A stretch of DNA of 64,000 nucleotides from Neobacillus sp. PS3-40 (GCF_030915485.1 NZ_CP133266.1:2360001-2424000), one strand, 5' to 3'; numbered from the stretch's first letter, positions 1 through 12,644 are shown. The notes: generated by a model from the letters alone, not told the origin. A program made the numbers and translations.

Positions 1-1835
<1,835 letters not shown>

Positions 1836-1911
1836 TTTTTAAAGCGATCTCGTTCTTAATACTTCTTCTGCATTATCTAGTTTTGAGGGAATAAGCCTCA
1901 AAAGAAAATAG

Positions 1912-2027
1912 TCCGGTAATTATGGCAAGAAGGTCACACCCGTTCCCATACCGAACACGGAAGTTAAGCTTCTTTGCGCCGATGGTAGTTGGGACTTTGT
2001 CCCTGTGAGAGTAGGACGTTGCCGGGC
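1912..2027 (+). rRNA. 5S ribosomal RNA
   Basis: 116-nt 5S gene with the conserved core GTCACACCCGTTCCCATACC and a 5'/3' terminal helix (TCCGG...CCGGG). It lies 76 nt after the 23S 3' end. It appears identical to the 5S at 59131–59246. No tRNA gene follows; the operon ends at the hairpin just downstream. Confidence 0.96.
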
Positions 2028-2033
2028 AAATAA

Positions 2034-2067
2034 AAGGACAACCTTAATTGGGTTGTCCTTCTTTTGT
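2034..2067 (+). terminator. rRNA operon intrinsic terminator
   Basis: Ten-base-pair stem AAGGACAACC/GGTTGTCCTT with a 7-nt loop and a T-rich tail, 6 nt after the 5S gene. The same hairpin follows the second 5S copy; the two sequences diverge right after it. Confidence 0.9.
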
Positions 2068-2318
2068 TATGTCAAAATTTATTTCTTGATTCTTCAAAAA
2101 GGTGGAGGCTGAAATAAATCATAAAGAAGATAAAATGATCATCTAAAGAGGTGTAAAAAAAGTACGAAGTGTTTTCAAAGAAATCTCTCATAGACATACA
2201 CCCAAATGACTGCCGTTACATAAAGTAGTAGCAAGGAACTTAAAATAGATGAGAATTTTTCAAAAATTGTTTACAAATCAAGGGACAAGGGAAGAATAGA
2301 TGTATGGAGGTGGAGGAA
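2068..2318. other. Intergenic stretch before csfB, no gene seen
   Basis: About 250 nt of AT-rich sequence between the rRNA terminator and csfB. I looked for a sigma-F/sigma-G type promoter, expected for csfB, and found no convincing -35/-10 pair. No ORF with a good ribosome binding site is present. Confidence 0.5.
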
Positions 2319-2522
2319 TTGAGTTCGCTGTTAGCACATAGTCAGTTTGGGGAAACGTGCGTTATTTGTGAGCAACTAAAGCCAAATGGTATACATCTAT
2401 ACACTTCATTTATTTGTGAAAAATGTGAAAAAGATATAATTAGAGCAAAAACAAATGATCCGAGATATAAATTTTATCTTAAACAGCTAAAAAAAGTCAC
2501 GACACCTGAAATTTTTTCATAA
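2319..2522 (+). CDS. csfB: Anti-sigma-G factor CsfB (Gin), zinc-ribbon protein
   Basis: Small zinc-ribbon protein of 67 residues with two Cys pairs, CVIC and CEKC, separated by an IHLYTSFI segment typical of Gin/CsfB. The family is made in the forespore under sigma-F and blocks premature sigma-G (and sigma-E) activity. TTG at 2319 is preferred because GGAGG (2306–2310) sits 8 nt upstream; an in-frame ATG at 2304 would add five residues but has no good SD. In B. subtilis csfB also follows an rRNA operon; there xpaC and yaaN come next, but they are missing here. Confidence 0.88.
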   Translation: MSSLLAHSQFGETCVICEQLKPNGIHLYTSFICEKCEKDIIRAKTNDPRYKFYLKQLKKVTTPEIFS

Positions 2523-2523
2523 C

Positions 2524-2550
2524 AAGTCCTTTTAGGGCTTATTTTTTTTT
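2524..2550 (+). terminator. csfB terminator
   Basis: Six-base-pair stem AAGTCC/GGGCTT (one T-G pair) with a 5-nt loop, followed by A and a run of T. It starts immediately after the csfB stop. Confidence 0.75.
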
Positions 2551-2690
2551 GAAAAGATGAGTTACTAACTTTATAGGTAGAAAGTAAGCAGAGAGCTGTA
2601 AGTAATTAAGGGTTGATTGTGCGTCTTCTTCACCAGATCGTGTTTGATTTGTACTTATATTTCCTTTATTTCCATACTTAGGTTGGGGAG

Positions 2691-2720
2691 TTGAGACTTA
2701 TGTATGTTTTTTGTTAAACT
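2691..2720 (+). promoter_or_regulatory. Possible sigma-A promoter of the yaaO-type gene
   Basis: TTGAGA at 2691 and TAAACT at 2715, 18 nt apart, about 30 nt before the decarboxylase start. The fit to consensus is moderate and no other candidate was better. Confidence 0.45.
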
Positions 2721-2749
2721 ATATGAGACTCTAAGAAGGAAGTATAATT

Positions 2750-4174
2750 ATGAATCAATATAAAACACCTTTATGTGATGCATTATTCCAACATATTAAG
2801 AGAGATCCAATTTCATTTCATGTACCCGGTCATAAATATGGTGAAGTTTTCAGATCAGCAGAAAAGGCTAGGTTTCAATCATTATTAAAAATTGATGCCA
2901 CTGAACTGTCCGGTTTAGATGATTTGCATTCACCAGAAGGGGTAATATTAGAATCAGAGGCACTTCTAGCCGATCTGTATAAAATAAAAAAAAGCTTTTT
3001 TCTAGTGAATGGTTCAACGGGTGGGAATTTAACTATGGTGATGTCAACGTGTGTGGAAGGTAGTCATGTCCTTGTTCAGCGGAATTGCCATAAATCTATC
3101 TTGAATGCCTTAAAGTTAGCGAAGGTACATCCGATTTTTTTGGAACCAGAGTTTGACTATGATTGGAAGATTGCTACCTCTGTAACTCCGCAAACAGTTA
3201 AAGATGCAATTGCATTATATCCAGATGCGAAAGCAGTTATTTTAACGTATCCCAACTATTACGGAATGGCATATGATTTAGAGGGTATTATCAAGCATGC
3301 ACATCACCACAGGATACCTGTCCTAGTGGATGAAGCACATGGGCCACATTTTATCTTTGGTGAGCCTATGCCGAAATCAGCTGTTCAGCTAGGGGCTGAT
3401 CTGGTAGTGCAATCGGCGCATAAATTACTGCCAGCCATGACAATGGGTTCTTATTTACACTTTAATAGTGGTTTAATCGATCTACATATGGTGAAGGAAT
3501 ATTTGCAAATTTTTCAATCAAGTAGCCCATCATACCCGATTATGGCCTCTTTGGACTTGGCGAGAAGCTACTTGGCTACATATCAACGTGAGGATATAGA
3601 TTACATATTAAAAGAAATACAACAATTTAAGGAAGATCTTAATGGAATCCCTGGTATAAGGGTCTTAGATTATTTAGGAAAAGGTGATCCTTTAAAGGTA
3701 ACAATTCAGTCGACTTGTGGATTAAGTGGTTTTGAACTTCAAAGGAAGTTTGAAGAAGTGGGAGTTTTTACAGAGCTTGCGGATCCTTTAAATGTCTTGT
3801 TTGTCCTGCCACTTTTAAAAGCAGATCAAAGTTACCCGTTTGCTGAAGCTGCTACAAAAATAAAGGGAAGTTTAAAGGATATTCCGTTTTATCCAATAAA
3901 AGATTTTGCACCCATGCACAATAATAGAATATCTGGTTTATCATTTTCCTACCAAGAGATGCAAGGATTAGAAAAAGTAGAGATGCCTATTACTGAAGCA
4001 ATTGGAAAGGTTGCAGCCGAAATGATCATTCCCTATCCACCTGGTATTCCGTTGCTACTAGTAGGGGAAAGGATCACACAGGAGAGGATAGAAAGCCTAA
4101 TAAGATTAATTGAGAGCGGCGCGAAATTTCAAGGTAGCAGAGACCTCAAAAAGGGCTTAATAAATGTTTTTTAA
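2750..4174 (+). CDS. Orn/Lys/Arg decarboxylase family protein (YaaO-like)
   Basis: 474-residue fold-type I PLP enzyme of the Orn/Lys/Arg decarboxylase family without the N-terminal wing domain of the E. coli enzymes, like B. subtilis YaaO and SpeA. Seen in the sequence: HVPGHK near residue 28, GSTGGN at 88–93, DEAH at 194–197, and the PLP-binding lysine motif SAHK with Lys225. The C-terminal domain contains a YPPGIP motif. SD AAGAAGGAAG precedes ATG 2750. The substrate cannot be read from sequence; arginine or lysine decarboxylation is plausible. tmk follows after 27 nt, suggesting co-transcription. Confidence 0.85.
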   Translation: MNQYKTPLCDALFQHIKRDPISFHVPGHKYGEVFRSAEKARFQSLLKIDATELSGLDDLHSPEGVILESEALLADLYKIKKSFFLVNGSTGGNLTMVMSTCVEGSHVLVQRNCHKSILNALKLAKVHPIFLEPEFDYDWKIATSVTPQTVKDAIALYPDAKAVILTYPNYYGMAYDLEGIIKHAHHHRIPVLVDEAHGPHFIFGEPMPKSAVQLGADLVVQSAHKLLPAMTMGSYLHFNSGLIDLHMVKEYLQIFQSSSPSYPIMASLDLARSYLATYQREDIDYILKEIQQFKEDLNGIPGIRVLDYLGKGDPLKVTIQSTCGLSGFELQRKFEEVGVFTELADPLNVLFVLPLLKADQSYPFAEAATKIKGSLKDIPFYPIKDFAPMHNNRISGLSFSYQEMQGLEKVEMPITEAIGKVAAEMIIPYPPGIPLLLVGERITQERIESLIRLIESGAKFQGSRDLKKGLINVF

Positions 4175-4201
4175 AGACAATGTTTTGGGGGTTTAATTAC
4201 A

Positions 4202-4825
4202 ATGACAAAAGGAATTTTTATTACATTTGAAGGCCCAGAGGGTGCTGGAAAAACAACCATAATTCAAATGATAGCTGAACAATTCGATAATGTGCTTCTT
4301 ACAAGAGAACCGGGTGGAATTGATATAGCTGAACAAATAAGAAAAGTAATACTAGATAAGGGAAATACAGCCATGGATCCCCGTACAGAGGCATTACTCT
4401 ATGCAGCTGCACGGAGGCAGCATCTGATTGAAAAGGTAAAGCCTGCCCTTGATGAGGGGAAATTGGTCTTTTGTGATCGGTTTGTTGATAGCTCCTTAGC
4501 TTATCAGGGTCATGCACGAGGATTAGGAATTGAAGAAGTATTTGATATTAATCAATTTGCCATTGAGCACATGATGCCTGATTTGACTCTCTACTTTGAT
4601 ATTGAACCAGAATTGGGATTAAAGCGAATCAATAGTCATAGTGGAAGGGAAGTTAATCGATTAGATCTAGAAAAAATAGAATTCCACCAAAAGGTGAGAG
4701 AAGGGTATCACCTTTTGCTGGCACAGTTCCCTAAAAGAATCATCAAAATAGATGCCTCACTCCCACTAGAAGAAGTTTTTCAAAAGACTATTTGTATTAT
4801 CAATGAACGAATAAAAAATCTTTAA
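4202..4825 (+). CDS. tmk: Thymidylate kinase
   Basis: 207-residue dTMP kinase, phosphorylating dTMP to dTDP for DNA synthesis. The P-loop GPEGAGKTT lies at residues 11–19, the thymidine-binding TREPGG near 34–39, and the DR(Y/F) motif [12 protein letters not shown] near 97. The LID segment SGREVNRLD is typical of Gram-positive enzymes. ATG 4202 has a G-rich stretch (GGGGG) upstream. A terminator follows directly. Its position between yaaO and darA matches the conserved Bacillus order. Confidence 0.96.
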   Translation: MTKGIFITFEGPEGAGKTTIIQMIAEQFDNVLLTREPGGIDIAEQIRKVILDKGNTAMDPRTEALLYAAARRQHLIEKVKPALDEGKLVFCDRFVDSSLAYQGHARGLGIEEVFDINQFAIEHMMPDLTLYFDIEPELGLKRINSHSGREVNRLDLEKIEFHQKVREGYHLLLAQFPKRIIKIDASLPLEEVFQKTICIINERIKNL

Positions 4826-4827
4826 AG

Positions 4828-4853
4828 ACTCGCCAACTGGCGGGTTTTCTTTT
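4828..4853 (+). terminator. tmk terminator
   Basis: Stem ACTCGCC/GGCGGGT (7 bp, one wobble), loop AACT, then TTTTCTTTT. Both the hairpin and the tail resemble the terminator-like end of the 99-bp repeat at 52221–52319. Confidence 0.88.
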
Positions 4854-5070
4854 ACTTATAAAAATAATTAATTAATGCTCAATCCATTAGTGCAGCTAGC
4901 ACTGGACAGTTTTTAAGTTGAAAAAGTGTATACCTTCTTATCATATAAAGAGCATTTGGCTGTCAAAGGACGGCTTTCCCAACTACCGCTAGGATGCTTG
5001 CTAGGGCTAAATGAGGCTCTATTGTTCTTTTTTTGGGAAAACTACTTTGTATTAGAAATGTAACGAGTAA
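4854..5070. other. Intergenic stretch between tmk and darA
   Basis: About 220 nt with no credible ORF and no recognised repeat. It holds a locally GC-richer patch (about 4960–5020) that I could not assign to an RNA or mobile-element family. Confidence 0.4.
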
Positions 5071-5077
5071 TAATACC

Positions 5078-5086
5078 TGTTATAAT
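5078..5086 (+). promoter_or_regulatory. Extended -10 promoter of the darA–rsmI cluster
   Basis: TGTTATAAT, an extended -10 element with consensus TATAAT at 5081–5086, about 45 nt before darA. No clear -35 is present, as is common for extended -10 promoters. The next eight genes are closely packed. Confidence 0.6.
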
Positions 5087-5100
5087 ATAGGAAAGTATAA

Positions 5101-5460
<360 letters not shown>

Positions 5461-5488
5461 CATTTAGATGAAGTTAATATAAAAGTGA

Positions 5489-6505
5489 GTGATAAGCTTG
5501 GTAAAAACATGGGATCAACTTGAGAAAATACAGCCAACCATACTGAAGATGATGAAGAATAGTTTGTTGAAGGACAGGGTGGCCCATGCATATCTACTAG
5601 AAGGGATGCGGGGGACTGGGAAGCAAGAAACAGGTATGTTAATTGCAAAAGTTTTGCTTTGCGTGTCTCCTGTCGATGGGTATCTCCCTTGTGAAGCTTG
5701 TATTAATTGCAAACGGATCAACAGTGGAAATCATCCAGATGTTCATGTGATAGAACCTGATGGGTTATCGATAAAGAAACAACAAATTAAAGAGTTGCAA
5801 GGTGAGTTTTCTAAAAAGGGGGTAGAATCCTCAAAGAAAATTTATATGATTGTCCATGCAGATAAGATGTCTGTAAGTGCTTCTAATAGTCTGTTGAAAT
5901 TTTTAGAAGAGCCTAGTTCGCAAACTGTGGCATTCTTAGTAACTGAACAATATCAAAAAATGTTACCTACTATTCTTTCTAGATGCCAGATCTTGTCTTT
6001 TAAGCCTTTGCTACCTCATATAATGGCTCAAGAATTGATAGAAAATGGGGTTGAGCCGTCGAATGCACGATTACTTGTACATTTGACAAATAATTTAGAT
6101 GAAGCAATTGCATTAAATGTTGATGATTGGTTTGCACAAGCCCAAAAAATAGTGTTAAAATTATATAAAATGTTGGAAAAAAATCCGCTCGAGGCAATGG
6201 TCACTCTTCAAGGGGATTGGTATCCGCATTTTAAAGAGAAAGAACAAATTGATCGTGGTTTAGATCTTTTACTTCTTATTTTTAAGGATTTATTATATAT
6301 ACAAATAGGTAAAGAAGAACAGATCGTTTTTATAAAGGAAAAGGAACAACTTGAACAATTTGCTTTAAGAGCGTCTTCTCAGAGTTTAACCAACCAGATG
6401 GTAGCAATTCTTGATGCAAAAAGAAAGCTGCAAGCCAATATGAATCCTCAGCTGTTGATGGAACAGCTTGTGTTAAAATTGCAGGAGGGATCTTCATTTG
6501 TATGA
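5489..6505 (+). CDS. holB: DNA polymerase III delta' subunit
   Basis: 338-residue clamp-loader subunit that helps load the beta sliding clamp during replication. Seen: a Walker-A-like GMRGTGKQET, a Cys cluster (CVSP...CEAC..C) typical of the AAA+ zinc module, LLKFLEEP and the TILSRCQ (SRC) motif. The start is uncertain: GTG 5489 gives MISLVKTW, while TTG 5498 gives MVKTW, closer to the homologue's N-terminus; both have weak SDs. The 3' end overlaps ricT by 8 nt, indicating translational coupling. Confidence 0.92.
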   Translation: MISLVKTWDQLEKIQPTILKMMKNSLLKDRVAHAYLLEGMRGTGKQETGMLIAKVLLCVSPVDGYLPCEACINCKRINSGNHPDVHVIEPDGLSIKKQQIKELQGEFSKKGVESSKKIYMIVHADKMSVSASNSLLKFLEEPSSQTVAFLVTEQYQKMLPTILSRCQILSFKPLLPHIMAQELIENGVEPSNARLLVHLTNNLDEAIALNVDDWFAQAQKIVLKLYKMLEKNPLEAMVTLQGDWYPHFKEKEQIDRGLDLLLLIFKDLLYIQIGKEEQIVFIKEKEQLEQFALRASSQSLTNQMVAILDAKRKLQANMNPQLLMEQLVLKLQEGSSFV

Positions 6506-7325
6506 TGTAGTCGGAGTACGCTTTAAAAAGGCGGGGAAAATCTATTATTTTGAACCCGGAGATCTCTCGATTCAAAAAGACGACTTTGTAATTGTTGAAA
6601 CTGTTCGAGGTGTAGAATACGGAAAAGTCGTAATTGCCCGCAAACAAGTTGGAGAACACGATGTTGTACTTCCTTTGAAAAAAGTCGTTAGAATTGCTGA
6701 TCAAAAGGATCGAATGATTGTAGAGGAAAATAAACAGGCAGCCAATGAAGCATATACGGTATGCAATGAAAAAGTAATCGAACATCAACTAGATATGAAA
6801 CTGGTAGATGTTGAATATACATTTGACCGCAACAAAGTCATATTCTATTTTACAGCAGATGGAAGAGTTGATTTCCGTGAGCTTGTAAAAGATTTAGCGG
6901 CAATTTTCCGAACACGCATCGAATTACGACAAATAGGCGTTCGGGATGAAGCTAAGATGCTTGGAGGAATTGGTCCATGTGGTAGAATGCTATGCTGTTC
7001 CACCTTTTTAGGTGACTTTGACCCAGTTTCCATAAAAATGGCGAAAGACCAAAATCTCTCTTTAAACCCAACAAAAATTTCGGGTTTATGCGGACGACTT
7101 ATGTGTTGCTTGAAATATGAGAATGATGAATATGAAGCAGCTAAACAACAGTTACCTGATCTTGGAGAGGTAATAGATACTCCTCTTGGCTCAGGGAAAG
7201 TGGTAGGATTAAATTTATTAGAGCGGGTACTACAGGTGGAGATTAAAGAACTGGAACGAGTTCTAGAATACACACTAGATGAAATAATTAAAGAGGGTGC
7301 CTTTTCTATACCATCCACAGATTAA
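6498..7325 (+). CDS. ricT: Regulatory iron-sulfur-containing complex subunit RicT (YaaT)
   Basis: 275-residue PSP1-domain protein, nearly collinear with B. subtilis YaaT. In B. subtilis, RicT with RicA and RicF carries Fe-S clusters and assists RNase Y in mRNA maturation, affecting competence, biofilm formation and sporulation phosphorelay. Two conserved cysteine motifs are visible, CGRMLCC and CGRLMCC. The TTG start at 6498 lies inside the holB 3' end, with GGAGGG 7–8 nt upstream, and reproduces the MY(D/N)V(V/I)GVRFKKAGK beginning of the family. Confidence 0.94.
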   Translation: MYDVVGVRFKKAGKIYYFEPGDLSIQKDDFVIVETVRGVEYGKVVIARKQVGEHDVVLPLKKVVRIADQKDRMIVEENKQAANEAYTVCNEKVIEHQLDMKLVDVEYTFDRNKVIFYFTADGRVDFRELVKDLAAIFRTRIELRQIGVRDEAKMLGGIGPCGRMLCCSTFLGDFDPVSIKMAKDQNLSLNPTKISGLCGRLMCCLKYENDEYEAAKQQLPDLGEVIDTPLGSGKVVGLNLLERVLQVEIKELERVLEYTLDEIIKEGAFSIPSTD

Positions 7326-7338
7326 TGAGGTGGAAGAC

Positions 7339-7707
7339 GTGGATAAAAAAGAAATTTTTGATTCTGTAAGTAATATGGAAACACAAATTGGCAATCTATA
7401 TCAACGGCTTGGAGAATTAAAGCAGCACTTGGCTGAAATCCTCGAAGAAAACAATTCTCTGAAAATTGAGAATGGTCTTTTGCGACGTCGATTGGAATCA
7501 ACTTCAGAAAAAAAGAATGAAGCTCCAGGAGATAAAAAAGGGGTTAGTCAGGAAACAGATAGGGACAAGTTGTTTGATATAGGTGAGGGCTATGATAATC
7601 TTGCCCGTATTTACCAGGAGGGTTTTCATATTTGTAACCTTCACTTTGGTAGCCTGCGTAAGGATGGAGATTGTTTGTTCTGTCTATCCTTTTTAAACAA
7701 GAAATAA
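7339..7707 (+). CDS. yabA: DNA replication initiation control protein YabA
   Basis: 122-residue protein: an N-terminal coiled coil (about residues 10–65) and a C-terminal zinc-binding domain with FHICNLHFG and DCLFC. B. subtilis YabA binds DnaA and DnaN and restrains over-initiation at oriC. GTG 7339 is chosen over the longer frame from 7297 because GAGGTGG (7327–7333) is properly spaced and MDKKE(I/L)FD is the family N-terminus. The start lies 13 nt after the ricT stop. Confidence 0.93.
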   Translation: MDKKEIFDSVSNMETQIGNLYQRLGELKQHLAEILEENNSLKIENGLLRRRLESTSEKKNEAPGDKKGVSQETDRDKLFDIGEGYDNLARIYQEGFHICNLHFGSLRKDGDCLFCLSFLNKK

Positions 7708-7713
7708 TGCCTT

Positions 7714-7743
7714 GCCTTCCTTAAAAAGGGAAGGCTATTTTTA
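7714..7743 (+). terminator. Terminator-like hairpin between yabA and trmN6
   Basis: Stem GCCTTCC/GGAAGGC (7 bp), 8-nt loop, then TATTTTTA. It begins 6 nt after yabA ends and stops just before the trmN6 SD (GGAGG at about 7745), so it either partly ends yabA transcripts or limits trmN6 expression. Confidence 0.7.
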
Positions 7744-7756
7744 CGGAGGAATAAAT

Positions 7757-8500
7757 ATGGTGAATTTGAAAGAGGATGAACGTTTAGACTACTTGCTTGC
7801 TGAAGAATTAAGGATCATTCAAAGTCCGTCCGTATTTTCCTTTTCCCTTGATGCTGTACTACTTGCAAAGTTTGTATATGTCCCCATTCAAAAGGGAAAC
7901 TTAATAGACTTATGTAGCGGCAATGGAGTGATTCCATTATTTTTAAGTACACGTACAAAAGGGCATATTACGGGAGTTGAAATTCAAGAGCGATTATTTG
8001 ATATGGCCCAAAGAAGTATTGACTATAATGGGCTCAAAGAGCGTCTTCACATGATTTGTGGGGATATAAACAACATGCCTAAGGAAATGGGCCATGGGAA
8101 GTTTGATATTGTAACGTGCAATCCCCCTTATTTTATTACACCCTCAAGTGAAGAGATCAATTTAAATGAGCACCTTGCTATTGCACGTCATGAAATTTTA
8201 TGCACACTTGATGATGCAATCCGTGTTTCGAGTCAATTGGTCAGGACAGGAGGAAAGGTAGCTTTTGTCCACCGTCCAGACCGATTGATTGACATTATTA
8301 CTTATATGCGGCAATATCGGCTTGAACCGAAGCGGGTTCAATTTGTCCATCCTAAGAATGGCAAGGATGCAAATATGATATTGGTGGAGGCAACAAAAGA
8401 TGGAAATACTGGTCTGAAAATATTACCCCCACTTGTTGTCTATAATGAGGATAATGAATATACCCCTGAAATAAGAGAGATTTTATATGGAAACAAATGA
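7757..8500 (+). CDS. trmN6: tRNA(Val) adenine-N6 methyltransferase-like protein (YabB)
   Basis: 247-residue SAM-dependent methyltransferase of the TrmN6/YfiC family, which in E. coli forms m6A37 in tRNA(Val). Motif [12 protein letters not shown] lies at residues 51–61 and the N6-adenine catalytic motif NPPY at 122–125. ATG 7757 follows GGAGG closely and gives the B. subtilis YabB length; an upstream in-frame start at 7712 would translate through the hairpin and has no SD. It overlaps yazA by 14 nt. Confidence 0.9.
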   Translation: MVNLKEDERLDYLLAEELRIIQSPSVFSFSLDAVLLAKFVYVPIQKGNLIDLCSGNGVIPLFLSTRTKGHITGVEIQERLFDMAQRSIDYNGLKERLHMICGDINNMPKEMGHGKFDIVTCNPPYFITPSSEEINLNEHLAIARHEILCTLDDAIRVSSQLVRTGGKVAFVHRPDRLIDIITYMRQYRLEPKRVQFVHPKNGKDANMILVEATKDGNTGLKILPPLVVYNEDNEYTPEIREILYGNK

Positions 8501-8774
8501 GCATTTCTTTTATGTGTTAACGTGCAAAGACGGAAGTTTTTATGGAGGGTATACCAATAATCTTGAGCGACGAATTGGGCTTCATAATGCTGGAAAAGGA
8601 GCTAAATATACACGTGGTAGAGGTCCTGTATCGTTAACTCACTTTAGACAGTTTTCTAGTAAAAGTGAAGCGTTAAAGGCTGAATGTTATTTTAAAAGTT
8701 TATCTCGTAAAAAGAAAGTAGAGTTTTTAAATAGGGAAACGGGTGGATATGATGTGGCAACAAAAAAGCTTTGA
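8487..8774 (+). CDS. yazA: GIY-YIG nuclease superfamily protein YazA
   Basis: 95-residue single-domain GIY-YIG protein of the UPF0213/YhbQ group. Visible motifs: [23 protein letters not shown] (a Y-x-GGYT version of GIY-YIG), the following Arg, and a C-terminal [13 protein letters not shown]. The cellular role is unknown; a structure-specific nuclease is inferred from the fold. It lies in overlapping reading frames between trmN6 and rsmI, a conserved arrangement. Confidence 0.88.
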   Translation: METNEHFFYVLTCKDGSFYGGYTNNLERRIGLHNAGKGAKYTRGRGPVSLTHFRQFSSKSEALKAECYFKSLSRKKKVEFLNRETGGYDVATKKL

Positions 8775-9627
8775 TCAGGAAGAACACAAGGCGATACTAT
8801 ATCTTGTTCCAACGCCAATTGGAAATTTAGAGGATATGAGTTTTCGGGCAGTTAGAATATTAAAAGAGGTAGATTTTATTGCTGCAGAAGATACAAGAAA
8901 TACAAAGAAATTGTGTAATTATTTTGAAATTACTACACCCCTCGTTAGCTACCATGAGCATAATAAAGAAACGAGTGGAGAGAAGCTAATTGAAAAGTTA
9001 AAAGAAGGATTAAAAATTGCATTGGTAAGTGATGCTGGAATGCCAACCATCTCTGATCCTGGATTTGAGCTTGTCTCTGCTGCTTTAAAAGAAAATCTGA
9101 CAGTAGTTCCTTTACCTGGAGCAAACGCAGCACTTACGTCTTTAATTGCCTCAGGACTTCCAAGTCAGCCATTTTACTTTTACGGTTTTCTGAATCGGCA
9201 AAGGAAAGAAAAGAAAAAAGAATTGGAACGCTTGAAGAAGCAGTCTGATACGATTGTTTTTTATGAGTCGCCCCATCGTCTTAAAGAAACGTTGAATCTG
9301 ATGTTAGAGATACTTGGAGATCGCAATACAGCTCTTTGTAGGGAACTGACGAAAAGATATGAGGAATTTATTAGAGGTACGCTGACAGAGGTAAATGAAT
9401 GGGCTAGGCAGGATGAAATACGTGGAGAATTTTGTATTATTATCGAAGGGTCAAATGAGAAGCAAACTGATGAAGAAACGGGTTGGTGGGAACATTTAAC
9501 GATTGAAGAGCATGTCGATCATTATATTGCAGAAAATAATATCCCGTCAAAGGAAGCTATTAAACATGTAGCAATAGACCGAGGGCTCAATAAAAGGGAT
9601 GTTTACCAGGCATACCATATAGACTAG
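8752..9627 (+). CDS. rsmI: 16S rRNA (cytidine1402-2'-O)-methyltransferase
   Basis: 291-residue tetrapyrrole-methylase-fold enzyme that 2'-O-methylates C1402 of 16S rRNA in the decoding centre. Seen: LVPTPIGNLEDM at the N-terminus, AAEDTRNTKKL, SYHEHN, SDAGMPTISDPG and PLPGANAALTSL, all hallmark RsmI blocks. Of three clustered starts (GTG 8743, ATG 8749, ATG 8752) the last is best spaced (5 nt) from GGGTGG at 8741–8746. The 5' end overlaps yazA by 23 nt. Confidence 0.94.
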   Translation: MWQQKSFDQEEHKAILYLVPTPIGNLEDMSFRAVRILKEVDFIAAEDTRNTKKLCNYFEITTPLVSYHEHNKETSGEKLIEKLKEGLKIALVSDAGMPTISDPGFELVSAALKENLTVVPLPGANAALTSLIASGLPSQPFYFYGFLNRQRKEKKKELERLKKQSDTIVFYESPHRLKETLNLMLEILGDRNTALCRELTKRYEEFIRGTLTEVNEWARQDEIRGEFCIIIEGSNEKQTDEETGWWEHLTIEEHVDHYIAENNIPSKEAIKHVAIDRGLNKRDVYQAYHID

Positions 9628-9714
9628 AAAGCGAAAGTGCCCCTACAAAGCACTATAAGGGTTGAAATGATTTTGAGTGGATTAGAATTGTGCTAGATAA
9701 TAATCAAGCTTTAA

Positions 9715-9733
9715 GATATAAATTCTGATTAAC
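9715..9733 (+). repeat. Remnant of the 99-bp intergenic repeat (one end)
   Basis: The 19 nt GATATAAATTCTGATTAAC are identical to the end of the repeat at 18299–18397, and the flanking A-run is similar. The preceding 40 nt show only scattered similarity, so it looks like a decayed or truncated copy next to the abrB terminator. Confidence 0.6.
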
Positions 9734-9763
9734 AAAAAAAAGCTTCTCCAGTTGGAGAAGCTT
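9733..9763 (-). terminator. abrB terminator
   Basis: On the minus strand, AAGCTTCTCC/GGAGAAGCTT (10 bp, 4-nt loop) is followed by a run of T (the A-run at 9733–9739 on the plus strand). It lies 7 nt past the abrB stop. It may also end rsmI transcripts, though the plus-strand U-tract is weak. Confidence 0.88.
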
Positions 9764-9769
9764 TAGATA

Positions 9770-10054
9770 TTATTTTGCTAATTCAAATGAGTTTTGAATT
9801 TCTTTTATTAACTGTTCAGCGCCTTCACGGCTAAGGATTAGCTTTCCACCTGCAAGTGCTAAGTTGTCATCAGACACTTCACCAGTTACTTGGCAAGTCA
9901 TGTTTGCTTTGTACTTTTTCAAGATAATACGCTCTTCGTCAACATAGATTTCAAGAGCATCTTTCTCAGCAATACCTAGAGTACGTCTTAATTCGATTGG
10001 AATAACCACACGGCCTAACTCGTCAACTTTACGGACAATACCAGTAGATTTCAT
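9770..10054 (-). CDS. abrB: Transition-state regulator AbrB
   Basis: 94-residue DNA-binding protein that represses stationary-phase, biofilm and sporulation genes during growth. The swapped-hairpin AbrB domain occupies residues 1–50 (GIVRKVDELGRVVIPIELRR), the multimerisation domain follows, and conserved Cys54 is present. It is transcribed against its neighbours, as in B. subtilis. The upstream region has a strong sigma-A promoter and two Spo0A boxes, so repression by Spo0A~P is expected. It should act on the AT-rich spoVG upstream region in this window. Confidence 0.96.
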   Translation of the reverse strand: MKSTGIVRKVDELGRVVIPIELRRTLGIAEKDALEIYVDEERIILKKYKANMTCQVTGEVSDDNLALAGGKLILSREGAEQLIKEIQNSFELAK

Positions 10055-10095
10055 TAATATTATCTCCTCTCAAATGCATGATTCTATATTTTTTA

Positions 10096-10112
10096 TTCGT
10101 CATTATTCGACA
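10096..10112 (-). promoter_or_regulatory. Two Spo0A boxes controlling abrB
   Basis: On the minus strand TGTCGAA (10106–10112) and TGACGAA (10096–10102) form two adjacent 0A boxes, matching TGNCGAA exactly. They lie just downstream of the abrB promoter, the arrangement I remember for B. subtilis abrB, where Spo0A~P represses. Confidence 0.85.
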
Positions 10113-10128
10113 AATTTCTTATAACTCT

Positions 10129-10157
10129 ATAATACCAGGCATTCCCATATTCGTCAA
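10129..10157 (-). promoter_or_regulatory. abrB sigma-A promoter
   Basis: Minus strand TTGACG (10152–10157), 17-nt spacer, TATTAT (10129–10134). The predicted transcript start falls close to the two 0A boxes. Confidence 0.85.
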
Positions 10158-10416
10158 TTATTTTATATTAAAAAATAACGGGAAAATTTGTATGCCTTGT
10201 AGAGCATTAATTTATCACGGTTTTGCGGAAAATAAGAGGCTGAATAGTACATTTCAATCCACTTAAAATAGAAAAAGGAATCGGATTGAAAATCTTTATT
10301 TCGACAAATCTTTACAAACTCCAACATATCTACTACACGTTTCGACGATACCTTTCTTTTTAATGGGGTAGGGAGTTTAGTTTTATATTGGAAAAGCGTG
10401 TATGTGGATGGGCTTG

Positions 10417-10445
10417 TTGCACAAAGTGTTATTTTTCGGTATATT
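10417..10445 (+). promoter_or_regulatory. metG sigma-A promoter
   Basis: TTGCAC (10417–10422), 17-nt spacer, TATATT (10440–10445). The leader to metG is only about 75 nt, too short for a T-box riboswitch; I see no T-box or S-box elements in the 470-nt abrB–metG interval. Confidence 0.7.
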
Positions 10446-10514
10446 TTGATGATAGAAGAGGGTAAAAAAAGGTAATAATGATTAAATAAGATTTTTGTGT
10501 TTTGCACTATCTAA

Positions 10515-12479
<1,965 letters not shown>

Positions 12480-12550
12480 AAAAACGTTCTGATTAGAAAT
12501 TTACTTGCCTCAATTTCTTGTATTGTTTAAACGGTTGGATTACTTTTTTT

Positions 12551-12598
12551 AGAAATGTTCCACGTGTAACAAATTTCGGGGCATTTCTATTTTTTTTA
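12551..12598 (+). terminator. metG terminator
   Basis: Eleven-base-pair stem AGAAATGTTCC/GGGGCATTTCT (two T-G pairs), 16-nt loop, then a long T run. Confidence 0.8.
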
Positions 12599-12644
12599 TA
12601 CTAAAAGAACAAGGTTCGACCAAAAATGTTTATAGGAGCGAAAA

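Noticed and set aside
2068-2318. Sigma-F promoter for csfB
   Set aside because: Elements such as TTACATA and GGAACTTAAA are present but not at the 15–16 nt spacing required.
10163-10507. Open frame of 114 codons on the minus strand upstream of metG
   Set aside because: No SD, low-complexity composition, and it overlaps the metG promoter; no recognisable protein.
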